Shown in pieces: positions 21,817 through 30,515 of a stretch of 33,778 nt of DNA. The stretch's first letter is position 1; every line of letters begins with the position of its first letter. A program made the position numbers and the translations under genes. This DNA comes from Acidobacteriota bacterium (GTDB lineage: Bacteria; Acidobacteriota; Vicinamibacteria; Vicinamibacterales; Vicinamibacteraceae), in NCBI GenBank assembly GCA_023429845.1, contig JAEZCY010000178.1, positions 1 to 33,778 on the forward strand. Reading direction: 5' to 3'. The notes below the pieces were generated by a model. It was not told where the DNA came from and ran no database searches. It worked only from the letters and a program-made list of their open reading frames with translations.

Positions 21817-24177
21817 TCACAGCGTCTTCAGGTACGCCAGCAGATCGCCGACACGCGACGCCGTGACGCGCTCCTCGATCTGCTTGCGATCGGCTACGGG
21901 GTCGAGACCCCTCGTGTCCGGGCACAGGTTCGACCCGAACGTGTGACCGGCGTTCCCGCGCCCGGGCTCGCGCGTGTCGTACTCCTTGATCAGCATCGTC
22001 TCACCCGGTGCGTACCGCGTCGTCGGACGCGTGGCCCACTCGAAGCCGACGAGCGCCTCGTCGTAGTGCAGGTTGCCGCGGAGGAAGCGTGCCGGGCGCG
22101 TGTCGGGGCACAGCAGATGCGCGAGCGTCGGCACCGAACCGTTGTGCAGGTAAGGCGCCTGCGCCCAGATGCCGTGCAGCATGTCCGCCTTGTAGCCGTT
22201 GGTGCCCTCCGCGACGCGACGCGGCGTATCGCGGAAGTACTCGTCGAGACGGGCATTCCAGTCGCCCTTCGGGATGCACCAGTCGGCGCCGGCCTCCCCT
22301 TTGTGGTTCATGCCGTAGATCACGCAGGCCTCCATGACCAGTGCCGCGAGCCCGTACCGCGACACGCTCGTGGTGACGAGTGTGCGATTCACGTCCACGC
22401 CGAGCATTCGCGCCGGGTAGATGTTCCTGTTGCGGGGCGCATGACAGGTGGCGCACGTCTCCGCGAAGAGCGCCTTGCCGTCGCGCGCCCGCCGCAGGTC
22501 GACGCTGTCGAAGGGGTACGGCGTTGGCGGCAGGTTGTCGATGAGCGGGTTCAGCGGCTCGTGGATGCGCACGTTGACCATGCGCGGGTCGCCGGTGGCC
22601 GACGCGCCGGACGCGAGCGTGCGTGACGACGCGCCCTGATTCCCGTCCCAGTTGGCGTGATACCGCTGCGTGGCCCACACCACACTCTTGATGTCGATGG
22701 GCGCCGGCACGGGCGGTGCCCAGGCCGACAACTGCCGCAGGGTGCGGTCGGCTGCAGCTTTCACGTCGGCAACCGGCGTGCTCATGCCGGCCACGTCGCC
22801 GGGCAGTCCGTTGCGGGTCGAGAACCCGGTGAAGAACGGGCTCTGCGGGTTGTCGCGCTTGACGAATGCCATGTAGCTGTCGTCCTGCCGGCGCGTGTGG
22901 ATGGCCACCAGTCCCGAGGCGATACCGAAGGCATCCATCTGCCCCGGGCGATCCTCGAACACGTCAGGCCGCGACTGCCTGTAGGCATGGTTGCGACCGA
23001 CGACGTGGTAGATGAAGTGGGTCTTCACGCCGAGCGCGATCAGATCCTTGATCACGCTGGGGAACTCCGATGCGACGAGGAGCGTCTGCTGCTTGCCGCG
23101 CGCGACGTCGGCCGGCGAGGCACCGTACAACGTCTCGGGACGATGCCGCGCCTTGTCGAGCATCTCGCCGTAGAGCGCTTTCACCGCACTGGTCTTCGGC
23201 TCGAGTGCGGCCGGGTTGACCGGCGTGGTGGACGCCGGGTCGAAGCCCGACGCGACAAGCGCGCCCGCGGTCAGCATCAGCAGCTTGGAGTAGTACTGCG
23301 CCTCGATCTCCGTGTTGGGCATGCCCGGGAGGAACCGCATGCGGCCGCCCACGACCACGCGGCCGACATGGCACGCCGCGCAGGAGAGCGACACGCGATC
23401 GGTCGCGCCCGGGCTGCCGAAGCTCGCGCGATCGCGTTCCCAGTTCTCCTCCCGGTCCGCGGTGCGGGTCTTGGCGATCAGCAGGGATGTGTTGGTGAAG
23501 GTGCGCCGCGCGGCCAGCCGCGCGTCCAGCGTGGCGAGCTGCGGCCGCGAGAGCGGCGTGAACGCGCGGGGGTTCTCGAAGGCAAATCCCGCCGGCAATG
23601 GGGAACGCCGATCCCCGGCCGCGCGAAGTCTGCCGTCGGTGTAGTCTTCGGGCGGCGCGCTGACGCCGATGTGGTCGAAGGTCCACACCGGGTCAGTGGC
23701 CGCCGCCGCTGCCGGGAGCACGGCCTCCCGCTTCCAGATGCGCGCAATGGCGCGCAGATCCGGGTCCGCGTGGTCGGGATCGAGATCGAGCAGCGTCTTG
23801 AACAGCACGAACGGCACGCCGTTGAAGCCGACCGGGTTGTTGCGGAACCAGCTCCACGCCAGCCGGGGTGTCTGGCCCGCTCGGAAACCGTACGTCGCCG
23901 CCCGGTCCGGGTCGTCGTCGTTCAGGTACCGTGCGATGGCGCGATCGCGTCTGTCGCGCTCGGCGCGCCAGTCGCTCACCGCCTTGCCGTCCACCCAGGA
24001 CACGATTGCCTCGGACGTGTCGGCTTCCGGCGCGCGCACGAGGGAGGCGTCGGCTCCTGCTCCTCGCGCGGCCGCGCTCTGCGCGTGAGACCCATCGGCC
24101 GGGCTGCACGCCGTCGCTGCGGCAGCCATGACGACCACGAGCGCGGACAGGGAGCGGCCCGGGTGGATTGTGCGCAT
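21817..24177 (-). CDS. RoxA-like di-haem cytochrome c lipoprotein
   Basis: A 786-residue protein. The N-terminus has a lipobox-like end (AAATAC, Cys24). Two c-type haem sites are present: CAACH (266-270) and CATCH (575-579). The region between holds FPSVIKDLIALGV, QMDAFGIASGLV and SVVWATQRYHANWDGNQGASS, followed by GIWAQAPYLHNGSVPTLAHLL. This last motif and the long inter-haem distance resemble the RoxA/RoxB rubber-oxygenase branch of the di-haem peroxidase superfamily, whose members cleave polyisoprene or act as electron carriers. The length exceeds RoxA by about 100 residues. The ATG at 24177 follows GAAGAAGG. It is the second gene of a unit with the glycosyltransferase at 24239 (61-base gap). 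Substrate is unknown. Confidence 0.75.
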   Translation of the reverse strand: MRTIHPGRSLSALVVVMAAAATACSPADGSHAQSAAARGAGADASLVRAPEADTSEAIVSWVDGKAVSDWRAERDRRDRAIARYLNDDDPDRAATYGFRAGQTPRLAWSWFRNNPVGFNGVPFVLFKTLLDLDPDHADPDLRAIARIWKREAVLPAAAAATDPVWTFDHIGVSAPPEDYTDGRLRAAGDRRSPLPAGFAFENPRAFTPLSRPQLATLDARLAARRTFTNTSLLIAKTRTADREENWERDRASFGSPGATDRVSLSCAACHVGRVVVGGRMRFLPGMPNTEIEAQYYSKLLMLTAGALVASGFDPASTTPVNPAALEPKTSAVKALYGEMLDKARHRPETLYGASPADVARGKQQTLLVASEFPSVIKDLIALGVKTHFIYHVVGRNHAYRQSRPDVFEDRPGQMDAFGIASGLVAIHTRRQDDSYMAFVKRDNPQSPFFTGFSTRNGLPGDVAGMSTPVADVKAAADRTLRQLSAWAPPVPAPIDIKSVVWATQRYHANWDGNQGASSRTLASGASATGDPRMVNVRIHEPLNPLIDNLPPTPYPFDSVDLRRARDGKALFAETCATCHAPRNRNIYPARMLGVDVNRTLVTTSVSRYGLAALVMEACVIYGMNHKGEAGADWCIPKGDWNARLDEYFRDTPRRVAEGTNGYKADMLHGIWAQAPYLHNGSVPTLAHLLCPDTRPARFLRGNLHYDEALVGFEWATRPTTRYAPGETMLIKEYDTREPGRGNAGHTFGSNLCPDTRGLDPVADRKQIEERVTASRVGDLLAYLKTL

Positions 24178-24238
24178 GCCTTCTTCAACGAAGCTGCGCG
24201 GACGACCGGACAGCGCCGGCCCGACGTCGCGACGTCGC

Positions 24239-25522
24239 TCAAGACCCGGCGACGGCCCCATCGAAGCCCGATGCCGACCACGACGACGGCCCGGCATCAG
24301 CAGGCGATCCCCCACGGCCGACCAGTTCGGACGCGATCGCGAGTTCCGCAAAGGCGTCGCACACGCAAGGCGCCAGGCGACGCACGTCGGCCCAGCTCGG
24401 GTGCGTCGCGACGTCGGCGCACAGCCCCTGGCCGATGCACCGCTCGACCGCGGCGGCGAACGCCGTTGCCGTTGCCGACTCGAGTGCGCGGTCGTAAACC
24501 AGGCCGTTGACTGCGGCATCGGCAGCGTACGCGTCGATGCAGCGGGAGACTTCGGTGCGGTAGTGCGCCAGTACGTATCGCATGACCCGGGTGTCCACGG
24601 TCGCGTGCTGCCTGCGGAGGGCCCGCACGAGCGTGACGAGGATGTCGTCGGTCATCGTGGTGAGGCCGCCGCCGTCGGCAACCGCGTCGATTGGACGGTG
24701 CCGGTGATCGTACGTGTCGGCGATGTCCACCTGGCACGGCTTGAACGTGCGCTGGCGGCTGTGGATTTCGGCGAGCATGCCGATCTCCAGCCCCCACCCC
24801 CCGTGCAGCGGCAACGTGTGGGCCAGCGCCCGGGAGAAGGCCACCTCTCCGGCGAGCGGATACCGGAAGTCGCCGATGAAGGCCGGCAGGGTGCTCGTGA
24901 TGTCGACCTGCTGCAGGGCGCGGATGAGCGGCGTGACGAGCAGCCTGGTCACGCGCCCGTACATCCGCGATGTCACGCGCGCGTAGTAGCCCTTCGCGAA
25001 GTCGAACGGCTCGTCCGGGACGACCAGCGGCGCGACCAGGCGCGTCAGCATCGCCGGTCTGTAGTTGACGATGTCGCAGTCGTGCATCGCGATGACGTCG
25101 CTGCCGGACCCGGCGAGCGCCACCGACACACCCACCCAGCAGGCGTACCCCTTCCCGGTGGGACGCACGTCGAGGTCCACCTTCTCGAGCTGCCGGCCGA
25201 TGCGGGGCAGGCGCACGTCGTCGAGCCGCACGAGCGTGACCGGCATGTCGAGGCAGGACAGCAGGGCGTCCGCGCGCCGGTGCTGATCGGCCGTCGCATG
25301 ACCCAGCACGACGATCACCCGACCGAGCAGCGGGTTGCGCGCGAGCAAGCGGATGATTCTGGGGAACGCCGCGCCGTCCAGTTCCCTCGCCAACGCAGGC
25401 AGCACGAGGGACACGGAGAGCCCGCGCGCCCGGGCCAGCGCAGCCACGCGATCCGGCGCCGGGTGATCGGGTGCGACCGCGTGCACGGTCGGCACGAACC
25501 GAGGCTGGTGGAAGTCTGCCAT
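24239..25522 (-). CDS. GpgS-like glycosyltransferase (GT81/GT2 type)
   Basis: A 427-residue GT-A enzyme. Motifs: VVLGHATADQHRRADAL, PTGKGYACWVGVSVAL, the metal-binding MHDCDIVNY (Asp148, Asp150), and GGWGLEIGMLAEI. These features are typical of glucosyl-3-phosphoglycerate synthases and mannosyl-glycerate synthases (GT81 and neighbours), which start compatible-solute or polysaccharide glycerate synthesis. The last ~120 residues form a helical tail. The ATG at 25522 follows GAGGAGAG by eight bases. It leads the minus-strand unit with the RoxA-like gene, an odd partner, and sits next to a 63-base inverted repeat. No phosphatase partner (GpgP) is in the window. The family call is good; the product is not certain. 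Confidence 0.75.
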   Translation of the reverse strand: MADFHQPRFVPTVHAVAPDHPAPDRVAALARARGLSVSLVLPALARELDGAAFPRIIRLLARNPLLGRVIVVLGHATADQHRRADALLSCLDMPVTLVRLDDVRLPRIGRQLEKVDLDVRPTGKGYACWVGVSVALAGSGSDVIAMHDCDIVNYRPAMLTRLVAPLVVPDEPFDFAKGYYARVTSRMYGRVTRLLVTPLIRALQQVDITSTLPAFIGDFRYPLAGEVAFSRALAHTLPLHGGWGLEIGMLAEIHSRQRTFKPCQVDIADTYDHRHRPIDAVADGGGLTTMTDDILVTLVRALRRQHATVDTRVMRYVLAHYRTEVSRCIDAYAADAAVNGLVYDRALESATATAFAAAVERCIGQGLCADVATHPSWADVRRLAPCVCDAFAELAIASELVGRGGSPADAGPSSWSASGFDGAVAGS

Positions 25523-25565
25523 GTGTGGCTCTCCTCGGCCGCTACGGTATCGGCAGCGGCCGGCT

Positions 25566-25628
25566 CGCACCATCCGGTCGACAGGGGAGTCGCCCCACCG
25601 GGGACTCCCCCCTTGACGGGATGGTGCG
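25566..25628. repeat. Large nested inverted repeat between divergent genes
   Basis: The outer arms CGCACCATCC (25566) and GGATGGTGCG (25619-25628) are perfect over 10 bp. Inner arms GGGGAGTC (25584) and GACTCCCC (25603-25610) are perfect over 8 bp. An imperfect middle section lies between them, and the loop is 11 bases. The whole folds into a strong GC-rich structure of about 26 positions per arm. It lies 44 bases from the glycosyltransferase start and 36 bases from the kinase start. It could be a bidirectional operator, an attenuator, or a small REP/MITE-like element. No T-run follows. Confidence 0.7.
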
Positions 25629-25663
25629 CGCGTTCGCGCCTGACGTAGGCTGAAGCGAAGTGC

Positions 25664-27016
25664 ATGCGCTACCGGAAGACCTGGCCCATCGCCGCAGTCG
25701 CCCTGTTGGGGCTGCTTGCTCTGATTGCGGCCTCCGTGCTCGCGACAGCGCGCAAGGCGGACGACATCTACGCCGAGCTCGACGCGCTCAATGAACATCA
25801 CCGCCTGATCGAAACGAAACTCCGCCGGCTGCGGTCCGACGTCCACCTTTCCGGGATCTTCATCCGTGACTACCTGCTCGACCCGGACCGTTCGCACGTC
25901 GTTGCGTATCGGGAGGAGCTGACCCGGCTCAGGACCAGCCACGCGGCAGCACTCGACGAGTTGCGGGGGCTGACCGCAGACGAGCATCTGGTGCAGATCG
26001 GGCACCTCTCCACGCGGGTCGAAGAGTACTGGGCCGCGTTCGAGCCCGTGTTCGACTGGACGCTCATCCAGAAGGTGTTGCACAGCGCGGCGTTCCTCCG
26101 CCGCGAAGTGGTGCCGCGGCGAGAGGCCGTGCTCGGCATCGCTCAGGAGATCGAGCGCATCAACGACGCCAACCTCGTCGCGCAGCGGGAGGCGGTCGCA
26201 AGGCGGCAGGATGCCTTCCGCCGCGAGACGCGCCGTGTGCTGTGGCAGACCATCGTTGCCGGGATCGGCGTGGCGCTGATTGCGGTGCTCCGGCTGCGTG
26301 TGGCGGAGGCGCGATCCCAGCAGCAGCAGGTACGCGCGGAGGATGCCGAGGCGCAGCTGCGCGACCTGTCCCACGGTCTCGTCGGCGCGCAGGAGGACGA
26401 ACGCCGCAAGCTGTCGCGCGAACTGCACGACCACGTCGGGCAGATGCTGACGGCGCTGCGGATGTCACTGGCGCGCGCCGAACGCGCCGCCGACGACAGG
26501 CGTGACGCCGCATTTGCCGACGCACGTGCACTGACCGATGAGTTGCTGCAGACCGTCCGCGACCTGTCGCTCGGGCTTCGGCCCAGCATGCTCGACGACT
26601 TCGGGCTGACGCCTGCGCTCGAATGGCTCGTGCGCGACACGCAGCGCCGCTCGAGCCTGGCCGTGCGTCTGTCGGTGTCGGGACCGGCGGCGACGCTGAA
26701 CGACGAGGTCCGCACCTGCGTGTACCGCATCGTGCAGGAAGCCCTGACCAACTGCATCAGGCATGCCGCCGCCCGACAGATCGAGGTGGCGGTCATGGTT
26801 CACGACCGCGAGGTCGTCGTCGACGTCAGCGACGATGGTCGTGGGATGCCCGACGGCGGGGGGGCGCGCGGCCTGGGCCTTGTCGGGCTCGAAGAACGCG
26901 CGCGCGAACTGCACGGCAGTCTGGAGGTCGAGACGAGCGCCGGACGTGGCACGCGCATCCGGGCGCGCGTGCCGCTGCTGCAGGAGGACGTCGCGCGTGC
27001 GGCTGCTGCTGGCTGA
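25664..27016 (+). CDS. NarL-type sensor histidine kinase
   Basis: A 450-residue membrane kinase. Two membrane helices flank a sensor: residues 7-27 and about 193-210. The helical stretch between (DDIYAELDALNEHHRLIETKL to NDANLVAQREAVARRQ) resembles a four-helix bundle sensor of the CHASE3/NarX class. A short coiled coil (RSQQQQVRAEDAEAQL) leads to the HisKA_3 box DERRKLSRELHDHVGQ, with phospho-acceptor His255, and the long helix ending LGLRPSMLDDFGLTPAL. The ATPase has an N box VQEALTNCIRHA and G box DDGRGMPDGGGARGLGLVGLEER. It overlaps the regulator gene by 20 bases. The signal is unknown. The nested inverted repeat at 25566 is directly upstream. Confidence 0.93.
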   Translation: MRYRKTWPIAAVALLGLLALIAASVLATARKADDIYAELDALNEHHRLIETKLRRLRSDVHLSGIFIRDYLLDPDRSHVVAYREELTRLRTSHAAALDELRGLTADEHLVQIGHLSTRVEEYWAAFEPVFDWTLIQKVLHSAAFLRREVVPRREAVLGIAQEIERINDANLVAQREAVARRQDAFRRETRRVLWQTIVAGIGVALIAVLRLRVAEARSQQQQVRAEDAEAQLRDLSHGLVGAQEDERRKLSRELHDHVGQMLTALRMSLARAERAADDRRDAAFADARALTDELLQTVRDLSLGLRPSMLDDFGLTPALEWLVRDTQRRSSLAVRLSVSGPAATLNDEVRTCVYRIVQEALTNCIRHAAARQIEVAVMVHDREVVVDVSDDGRGMPDGGGARGLGLVGLEERARELHGSLEVETSAGRGTRIRARVPLLQEDVARAAAAG

Positions 27017-27638
27017 CGATCACGCGCTGGTGCGCCGCGGCATGCGGGCGCTGCTGGACGCCGAGCCCGGGCTGACCGTGGTGGCCGAGGCTGCCGACGG
27101 GGTGGAAGCCGTGAGACTCTGTGAGGAGCATCGGCCGGACGTCGTCGTGCTGGACGTCGCCATGCCGAGGCTGTCGGGCATCGACGTCGCCGAACGCGTT
27201 CGCCGCCTGGCGCCGCCGCCCCACGTCGTCATGCTGAGCATGCACGCCGACGAGGCCTACGTCTTACGGGCCCTCCAGGCGGGTGCCCAGGCGTACCTGC
27301 TGAAGGACGCCACCGATGAGGACCTGCTCCCGGCCATCCGCGCCGTCACCTCGCATCGTCGCTACTTCAGCGCCGCGGTGGGCGAACTGCTCGCGGCCGA
27401 CTTCGTGGCACAACTGCAGCGTCGCGGCCTGAGCGACTCGTACGAATTGCTGACCGATCGCGAGAAGGAGATTCTGCTGCTCCTCGCGCAAGGCCGGACC
27501 AACAAGGAAGTCGCGGCCACGCTCGAGATCGGGGTGTCGACGGTGGAGACCCATCGCGGCAATCTCATGCAGAAACTCTCGCTGCACAGCACGGCGGAAA
27601 TCGTGCTGTACGCGATGCGGAAGCGCCTGATTCACTGA
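26997..27638 (+). CDS. NarL/LuxR-family response regulator
   Basis: A 213-residue protein. The receiver domain has the acidic pair in LLADDHALVRRG, phospho-acceptor Asp53 (VVLDVAMPR), Thr/Ser position in VVMLSMHAD and Lys103 (YLLKDATD). The C-terminal LuxR HTH (about residues 148-205) has LTDREKEILLLLAQGRTNKEVA and VSTVETHRGNLMQKL. The GTG at 26997 has AGGAGG nine bases upstream and lies inside the kinase gene, giving a 20-base overlap. It is the clear partner of the upstream kinase. Target genes are unknown; the nearby inverted repeat is a candidate site. Confidence 0.95.
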   Translation: MRLLLADDHALVRRGMRALLDAEPGLTVVAEAADGVEAVRLCEEHRPDVVVLDVAMPRLSGIDVAERVRRLAPPPHVVMLSMHADEAYVLRALQAGAQAYLLKDATDEDLLPAIRAVTSHRRYFSAAVGELLAADFVAQLQRRGLSDSYELLTDREKEILLLLAQGRTNKEVAATLEIGVSTVETHRGNLMQKLSLHSTAEIVLYAMRKRLIH

Positions 27639-27649
27639 CCGGACCTCCC

Positions 27650-28364
27650 ATGAGTCGAACCACACGCGTCCTGGCGGAGTACGCCTGTCTCGTCGGCTTC
27701 GCTGCGCAATCTCGGCCACACGGCGGTGCTGGCGAGCCACGCGAGCATCACCCTCCCCATGCTGCTCGGTGTGGTCCTGGCGCTGTACCTGTACCCGCGA
27801 CTGTCGTCGGCCGATGTCGCCTTCCACGAGTTCGCGCTCTTCATGGGCACGGCCATCAGCGTCACCGCATTTCCGGTGCTTGCCCGGATCCTGCGCGAGC
27901 GGCAGCTGCATGACACTCCGCTGGGCGCGATGGCGATCACCGGGCGGTTCGAGCTCGTCGCGACGACGCTGCTGCTGCCGATCTTCTTCGCGTACACGGG
28001 CTTGCGCACGGAGATCGCCCTCGTGGCGGGCGTGCAGATGTGGGCGTACTGCGGAATCATCCTGCTGGTGGCCATCGTCGGCAAGCTGTTCGGGTCGGCG
28101 TTGGCGGCGCGGGTGTCGGGTCTTCCGTGGCGCGAGTCCACGGCGCTCGGCGTCCTGATGAACACGCGCGGCCTGATGGAACTCGTGGTCCTGAACATCG
28201 GCCTCGACCTGGGCATCATCTCGCCCGCGGTGTTCTCGATGCTCGTGCTCATGGCCCTCGTCACCACCTTCATGACGACGCCGCTCCTCACCCGGGTGCT
28301 TCGCAGCAGCAGCGCGCTGCGTGCGGCGCCTCCACTGGCAGCCACGTCTGCCGGGGGGCACTGA
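27650..28364 (+). pseudogene. Remnant of a CPA2-type cation/proton antiporter, doubly deleted
   Basis: From about 27702 the frame reads LRNLGHTAVLASHASITL and continues to ITGRFELVATTLLLPIFF, YTGLRTEIALVAGV and NTRGLMELVVLNIGLDLGII, clear CPA2 (Kef-type) antiporter parts. Intact members have three N-terminal helices before LRNLG and about 110 residues between AFPVLARILRERQL (kept) and the LEPLTVVLLLP-type helix. Both are missing. The central part carries the ion-binding Asp pair, so transport is lost. A stop at 27651 closes the frame upstream; another frame reads CLVGF where the family has FLVGLEL, hinting at a frameshift near 27695. The longest open part is 27726 (GTG) to 28364, 212 residues. 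It could still be expressed. Family boundaries are from memory of typical members. Confidence 0.7.
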
Positions 28365-28413
28365 TTTCGGATGTCGAGAGTAACGGCCAGCACGACCGCG
28401 GCGTAGTGAGACC

Positions 28414-29565
28414 ATGTCCAGTCATACCCCTCCCGTTGACTCCGGCCCGCGCGACGCAGGCCGCCGTGCCCTCTTCCAGACCGCTGCGGTTGCCGTTGGC
28501 TCGATGGTGCTGCCCGTCGCCGCCGGCGCATCCACCACGGCCGTCGCAGCGGGCGACCCGCGTCCGCTGACCGATGCCGAGAAGGTCACGCGCCTCGCGT
28601 CCAACACGTACCCGCTCCGCACGCTCTTCAAGCGTCGCCCCTCGTCCGGTGGCGGCGGGATGGGCGGCGGACAGGCTGCGGCCGCCGCTGCCGACGCGAT
28701 GAAGAAGAAGTACGGCGAGATCACGATGCTGGACATGCCCCAGTTCACGATCGACCACTTCGAGGGCGTGCGGAAGATGGACTTGTGGTCGTCGCTCTTC
28801 GGCGACGTCACCGATGACTCGATGTTCCACAAGGCCCCGTGGACCCGCGAGGGCCGGTCGGGCGTGAGCTACGAGTTCAATCCCGCGAGCGCCTCGGGGA
28901 AGAAGTGGCTCGACCAGCTCAACGGTCGCATGGCCAAGCTCGGCGTGACCTGTCACCACGTGTCCAACAACGCGCCGCGCAACATCTCCGATCTCGACCC
29001 GCAGTTGCGGCGCGAGGGCATCGAGGTCGCGAAGGTGTGGCTCGATGGCTGCGCGCAGATCGGCGCCAGGACCATGCGCGTCAACACGGGTGGCCCGCGC
29101 ATCGTGCCCGGTGCATCGGCGACCACCGGCTATCCGCGCAACGACGAAATCGTCAAGTACATCCGCAATGCCGTCGAGTCGTTCAAGGAGATGGCCGAGC
29201 ACGGCGCCAAGGTCGGCGTGAAGGTCACCATCGAGAACCACTGGGGACTCAGTGCCGACCCGACCAACATGCGAATCATCCTGGACGAGGTCAACCACCC
29301 CTTCTTCGAAGCGTCCCCCGACTTCTGCAACTGGGAGCACGAGTACCTGCTCTACCACGGACTGGAAGCGGTGATGCCGTACACACACACAACCGTGCAC
29401 GCCAAGTACTGGGACCGCTGGGAGAACGTGGACCTGCAGCGCTGCGTCCGCATCCTGAACCACGCGGGGTTCAAGGGCGTGATCGCGCTCGAGTACGAGG
29501 ACGGGCCCTGGGACGGCGTCGAGGGCGCGCAGCACCTCATGAAGGAAGTCCTGGCCGCGCTCTGA
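28414..29565 (+). CDS. Exported sugar phosphate isomerase/epimerase-like TIM barrel
   Basis: A 383-residue protein with a twin-Arg type start (RDAGRRALFQTAAVAVGS, Arg17-Arg18), so probably Tat-exported. The mature part is an AP-endonuclease-2/xylose-isomerase-like barrel: TCHHVSNNAPRNIS, CAQIGARTMRVNTGG, VKVTIENHWGLSADP (metal Glu/His strand), HTTVHAKYWD and FKGVIALEYEDGPW (metal Glu). A Gly/Ala-rich insert near residues 77-95 precedes the barrel. Relatives isomerise or epimerise sugars and are found with DUF1080 genes in glycan loci, so a role in keto-sugar processing is possible. It stands alone here, 49 bases after the antiporter remnant. Substrate unknown. Confidence 0.82.
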   Translation: MSSHTPPVDSGPRDAGRRALFQTAAVAVGSMVLPVAAGASTTAVAAGDPRPLTDAEKVTRLASNTYPLRTLFKRRPSSGGGGMGGGQAAAAAADAMKKKYGEITMLDMPQFTIDHFEGVRKMDLWSSLFGDVTDDSMFHKAPWTREGRSGVSYEFNPASASGKKWLDQLNGRMAKLGVTCHHVSNNAPRNISDLDPQLRREGIEVAKVWLDGCAQIGARTMRVNTGGPRIVPGASATTGYPRNDEIVKYIRNAVESFKEMAEHGAKVGVKVTIENHWGLSADPTNMRIILDEVNHPFFEASPDFCNWEHEYLLYHGLEAVMPYTHTTVHAKYWDRWENVDLQRCVRILNHAGFKGVIALEYEDGPWDGVEGAQHLMKEVLAAL

Positions 29566-29933
29566 TCGGTTCGGCGGGTGGGGCGCCGCTCTGCGGTGCG
29601 CCCTGCCCGTCTCCCTGCAGTACGCGTCGATCCCCTCGACGCTCGGAGCCGCGCCCTATGACGGACCGGGGGGATTGCGCGCCCGCCGGCGCGCGGTATC
29701 CTCCGGACGTCGGCCAACATGCTCCCCGCGCCCCGCTTCCCGCACGACGTCCTTCGCGGACACGCGACGCACACCGCCCCGGCGCGGTGTTGTCGCTGCT
29801 TCTCCTAGCAGCGTCCTGCCGCCCCGTGCGGCTCCCTCGACAATCGGGCCGTCCATCGCCCATCCAGTTCGGCATCCGGCGCCACCGTCGCCCCAAGGCC
29901 CAACAACCTTCTCGCCCCGAAAGGACCACTGAC
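29566..29933. other. 368-base intergenic region before carbonic anhydrase
   Basis: No gene was called here. A GC-rich inverted repeat (GCGCGCC/GGCGCGC, near 29678) lies within a weak promoter candidate: TTGCGC at 29675, 16-base spacer, TATCCT at 29697. A hairpin CGCTGCT-TCTCCT-AGCAGCG is at 29794-29813. The reading frame of the carbonic anhydrase stays open back to ATG 29659 and contains an LLLLAASC stretch that looks like a lipobox; this is probably chance. AAAGGA at 29920 is the ribosome site of the next gene. Confidence 0.4.
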
Positions 29934-30515
29934 ATGAGCCAGGTACGCACGGACGTACTTACCGCCAATGCACGGTACGCAGAGAACTTCGGCGACAAGG
30001 GCCAGCTCGCGCTGCCGCCCGCCCGTCGCTTCGCCATCCTCACGTGCATGGATGCGCGACTCGACCCCGCCGGGTATGCCGGGCTGTCGGAAGGCGACGC
30101 GCACGTCATCCGCAATGCCGGTGGTCGGGCCAGCGACGATGCGATCCGGTCGCTCGTGATCTCCTACAAGCTGCTCGGCACGCGGGAGTGGTTCGTCGTC
30201 CATCACACCGACTGCGGCATGGAGCTGTTCACGAACGAGGTGATCCGCGGCCTGCTCGGCAAGAGCCTCGAGACGGCGCAGCTGACGCCGCAGGGCTTCG
30301 AGGACGTGGGCGCGGGGCCGGGTTCCACGGCGGGCGACGCCATCGACTGGCTCACCATCGCCGACCAGCGGCAGAGCGTGGTGGACGATGTGCGCCGCAT
30401 CCGTGAGCATCCGCTGGTGCCGCGGTCGATTCCGATCTATGGCTATGTGTACGACGTGCGAAGCGGCCGGCTGATCGAGGTCGAGGACGCGACGGCGGCG
30501 GGGAAGGCGTCGTGA
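29934..30515 (+). CDS. Beta-class carbonic anhydrase
   Basis: A 193-residue protein. Zinc ligands and the catalytic pair are present: TCMDARLD (Cys38, Asp40, Arg42) and VVHHTDCGM (His91, Cys94). HVIRNAGGRASDDAIRSL is the usual helix after the first site. This is the short type of beta-carbonic anhydrase, which interconverts CO2 and bicarbonate. There is no signal peptide if the ATG at 29934 is used; AAAGGA stands eight bases upstream. Its stop overlaps the OsmC-like gene by four bases (GTGA at 30512-30515). So the two are made together, though one is cytosolic and the other appears to be exported. Confidence 0.95.
   Translation: MSQVRTDVLTANARYAENFGDKGQLALPPARRFAILTCMDARLDPAGYAGLSEGDAHVIRNAGGRASDDAIRSLVISYKLLGTREWFVVHHTDCGMELFTNEVIRGLLGKSLETAQLTPQGFEDVGAGPGSTAGDAIDWLTIADQRQSVVDDVRRIREHPLVPRSIPIYGYVYDVRSGRLIEVEDATAAGKAS

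Noticed and set aside
22657..24510. 617-residue open frame on the plus strand opposite the RoxA-like gene
   Set aside because: It is antisense to a gene with clear haem motifs, has a composition dominated by Arg, Ala and Gly, and contains no recognisable motif. Such frames arise by codon bias in GC-rich DNA.
29659..29933. In-frame upstream extension of the carbonic anhydrase with a lipobox-like LLLLAASC
   Set aside because: The region has Arg/Pro-rich text without homology, a good ribosome site exists right before the ATG at 29934, and beta-carbonic anhydrases of this type start there. A lipid-anchored form is possible but unsupported.
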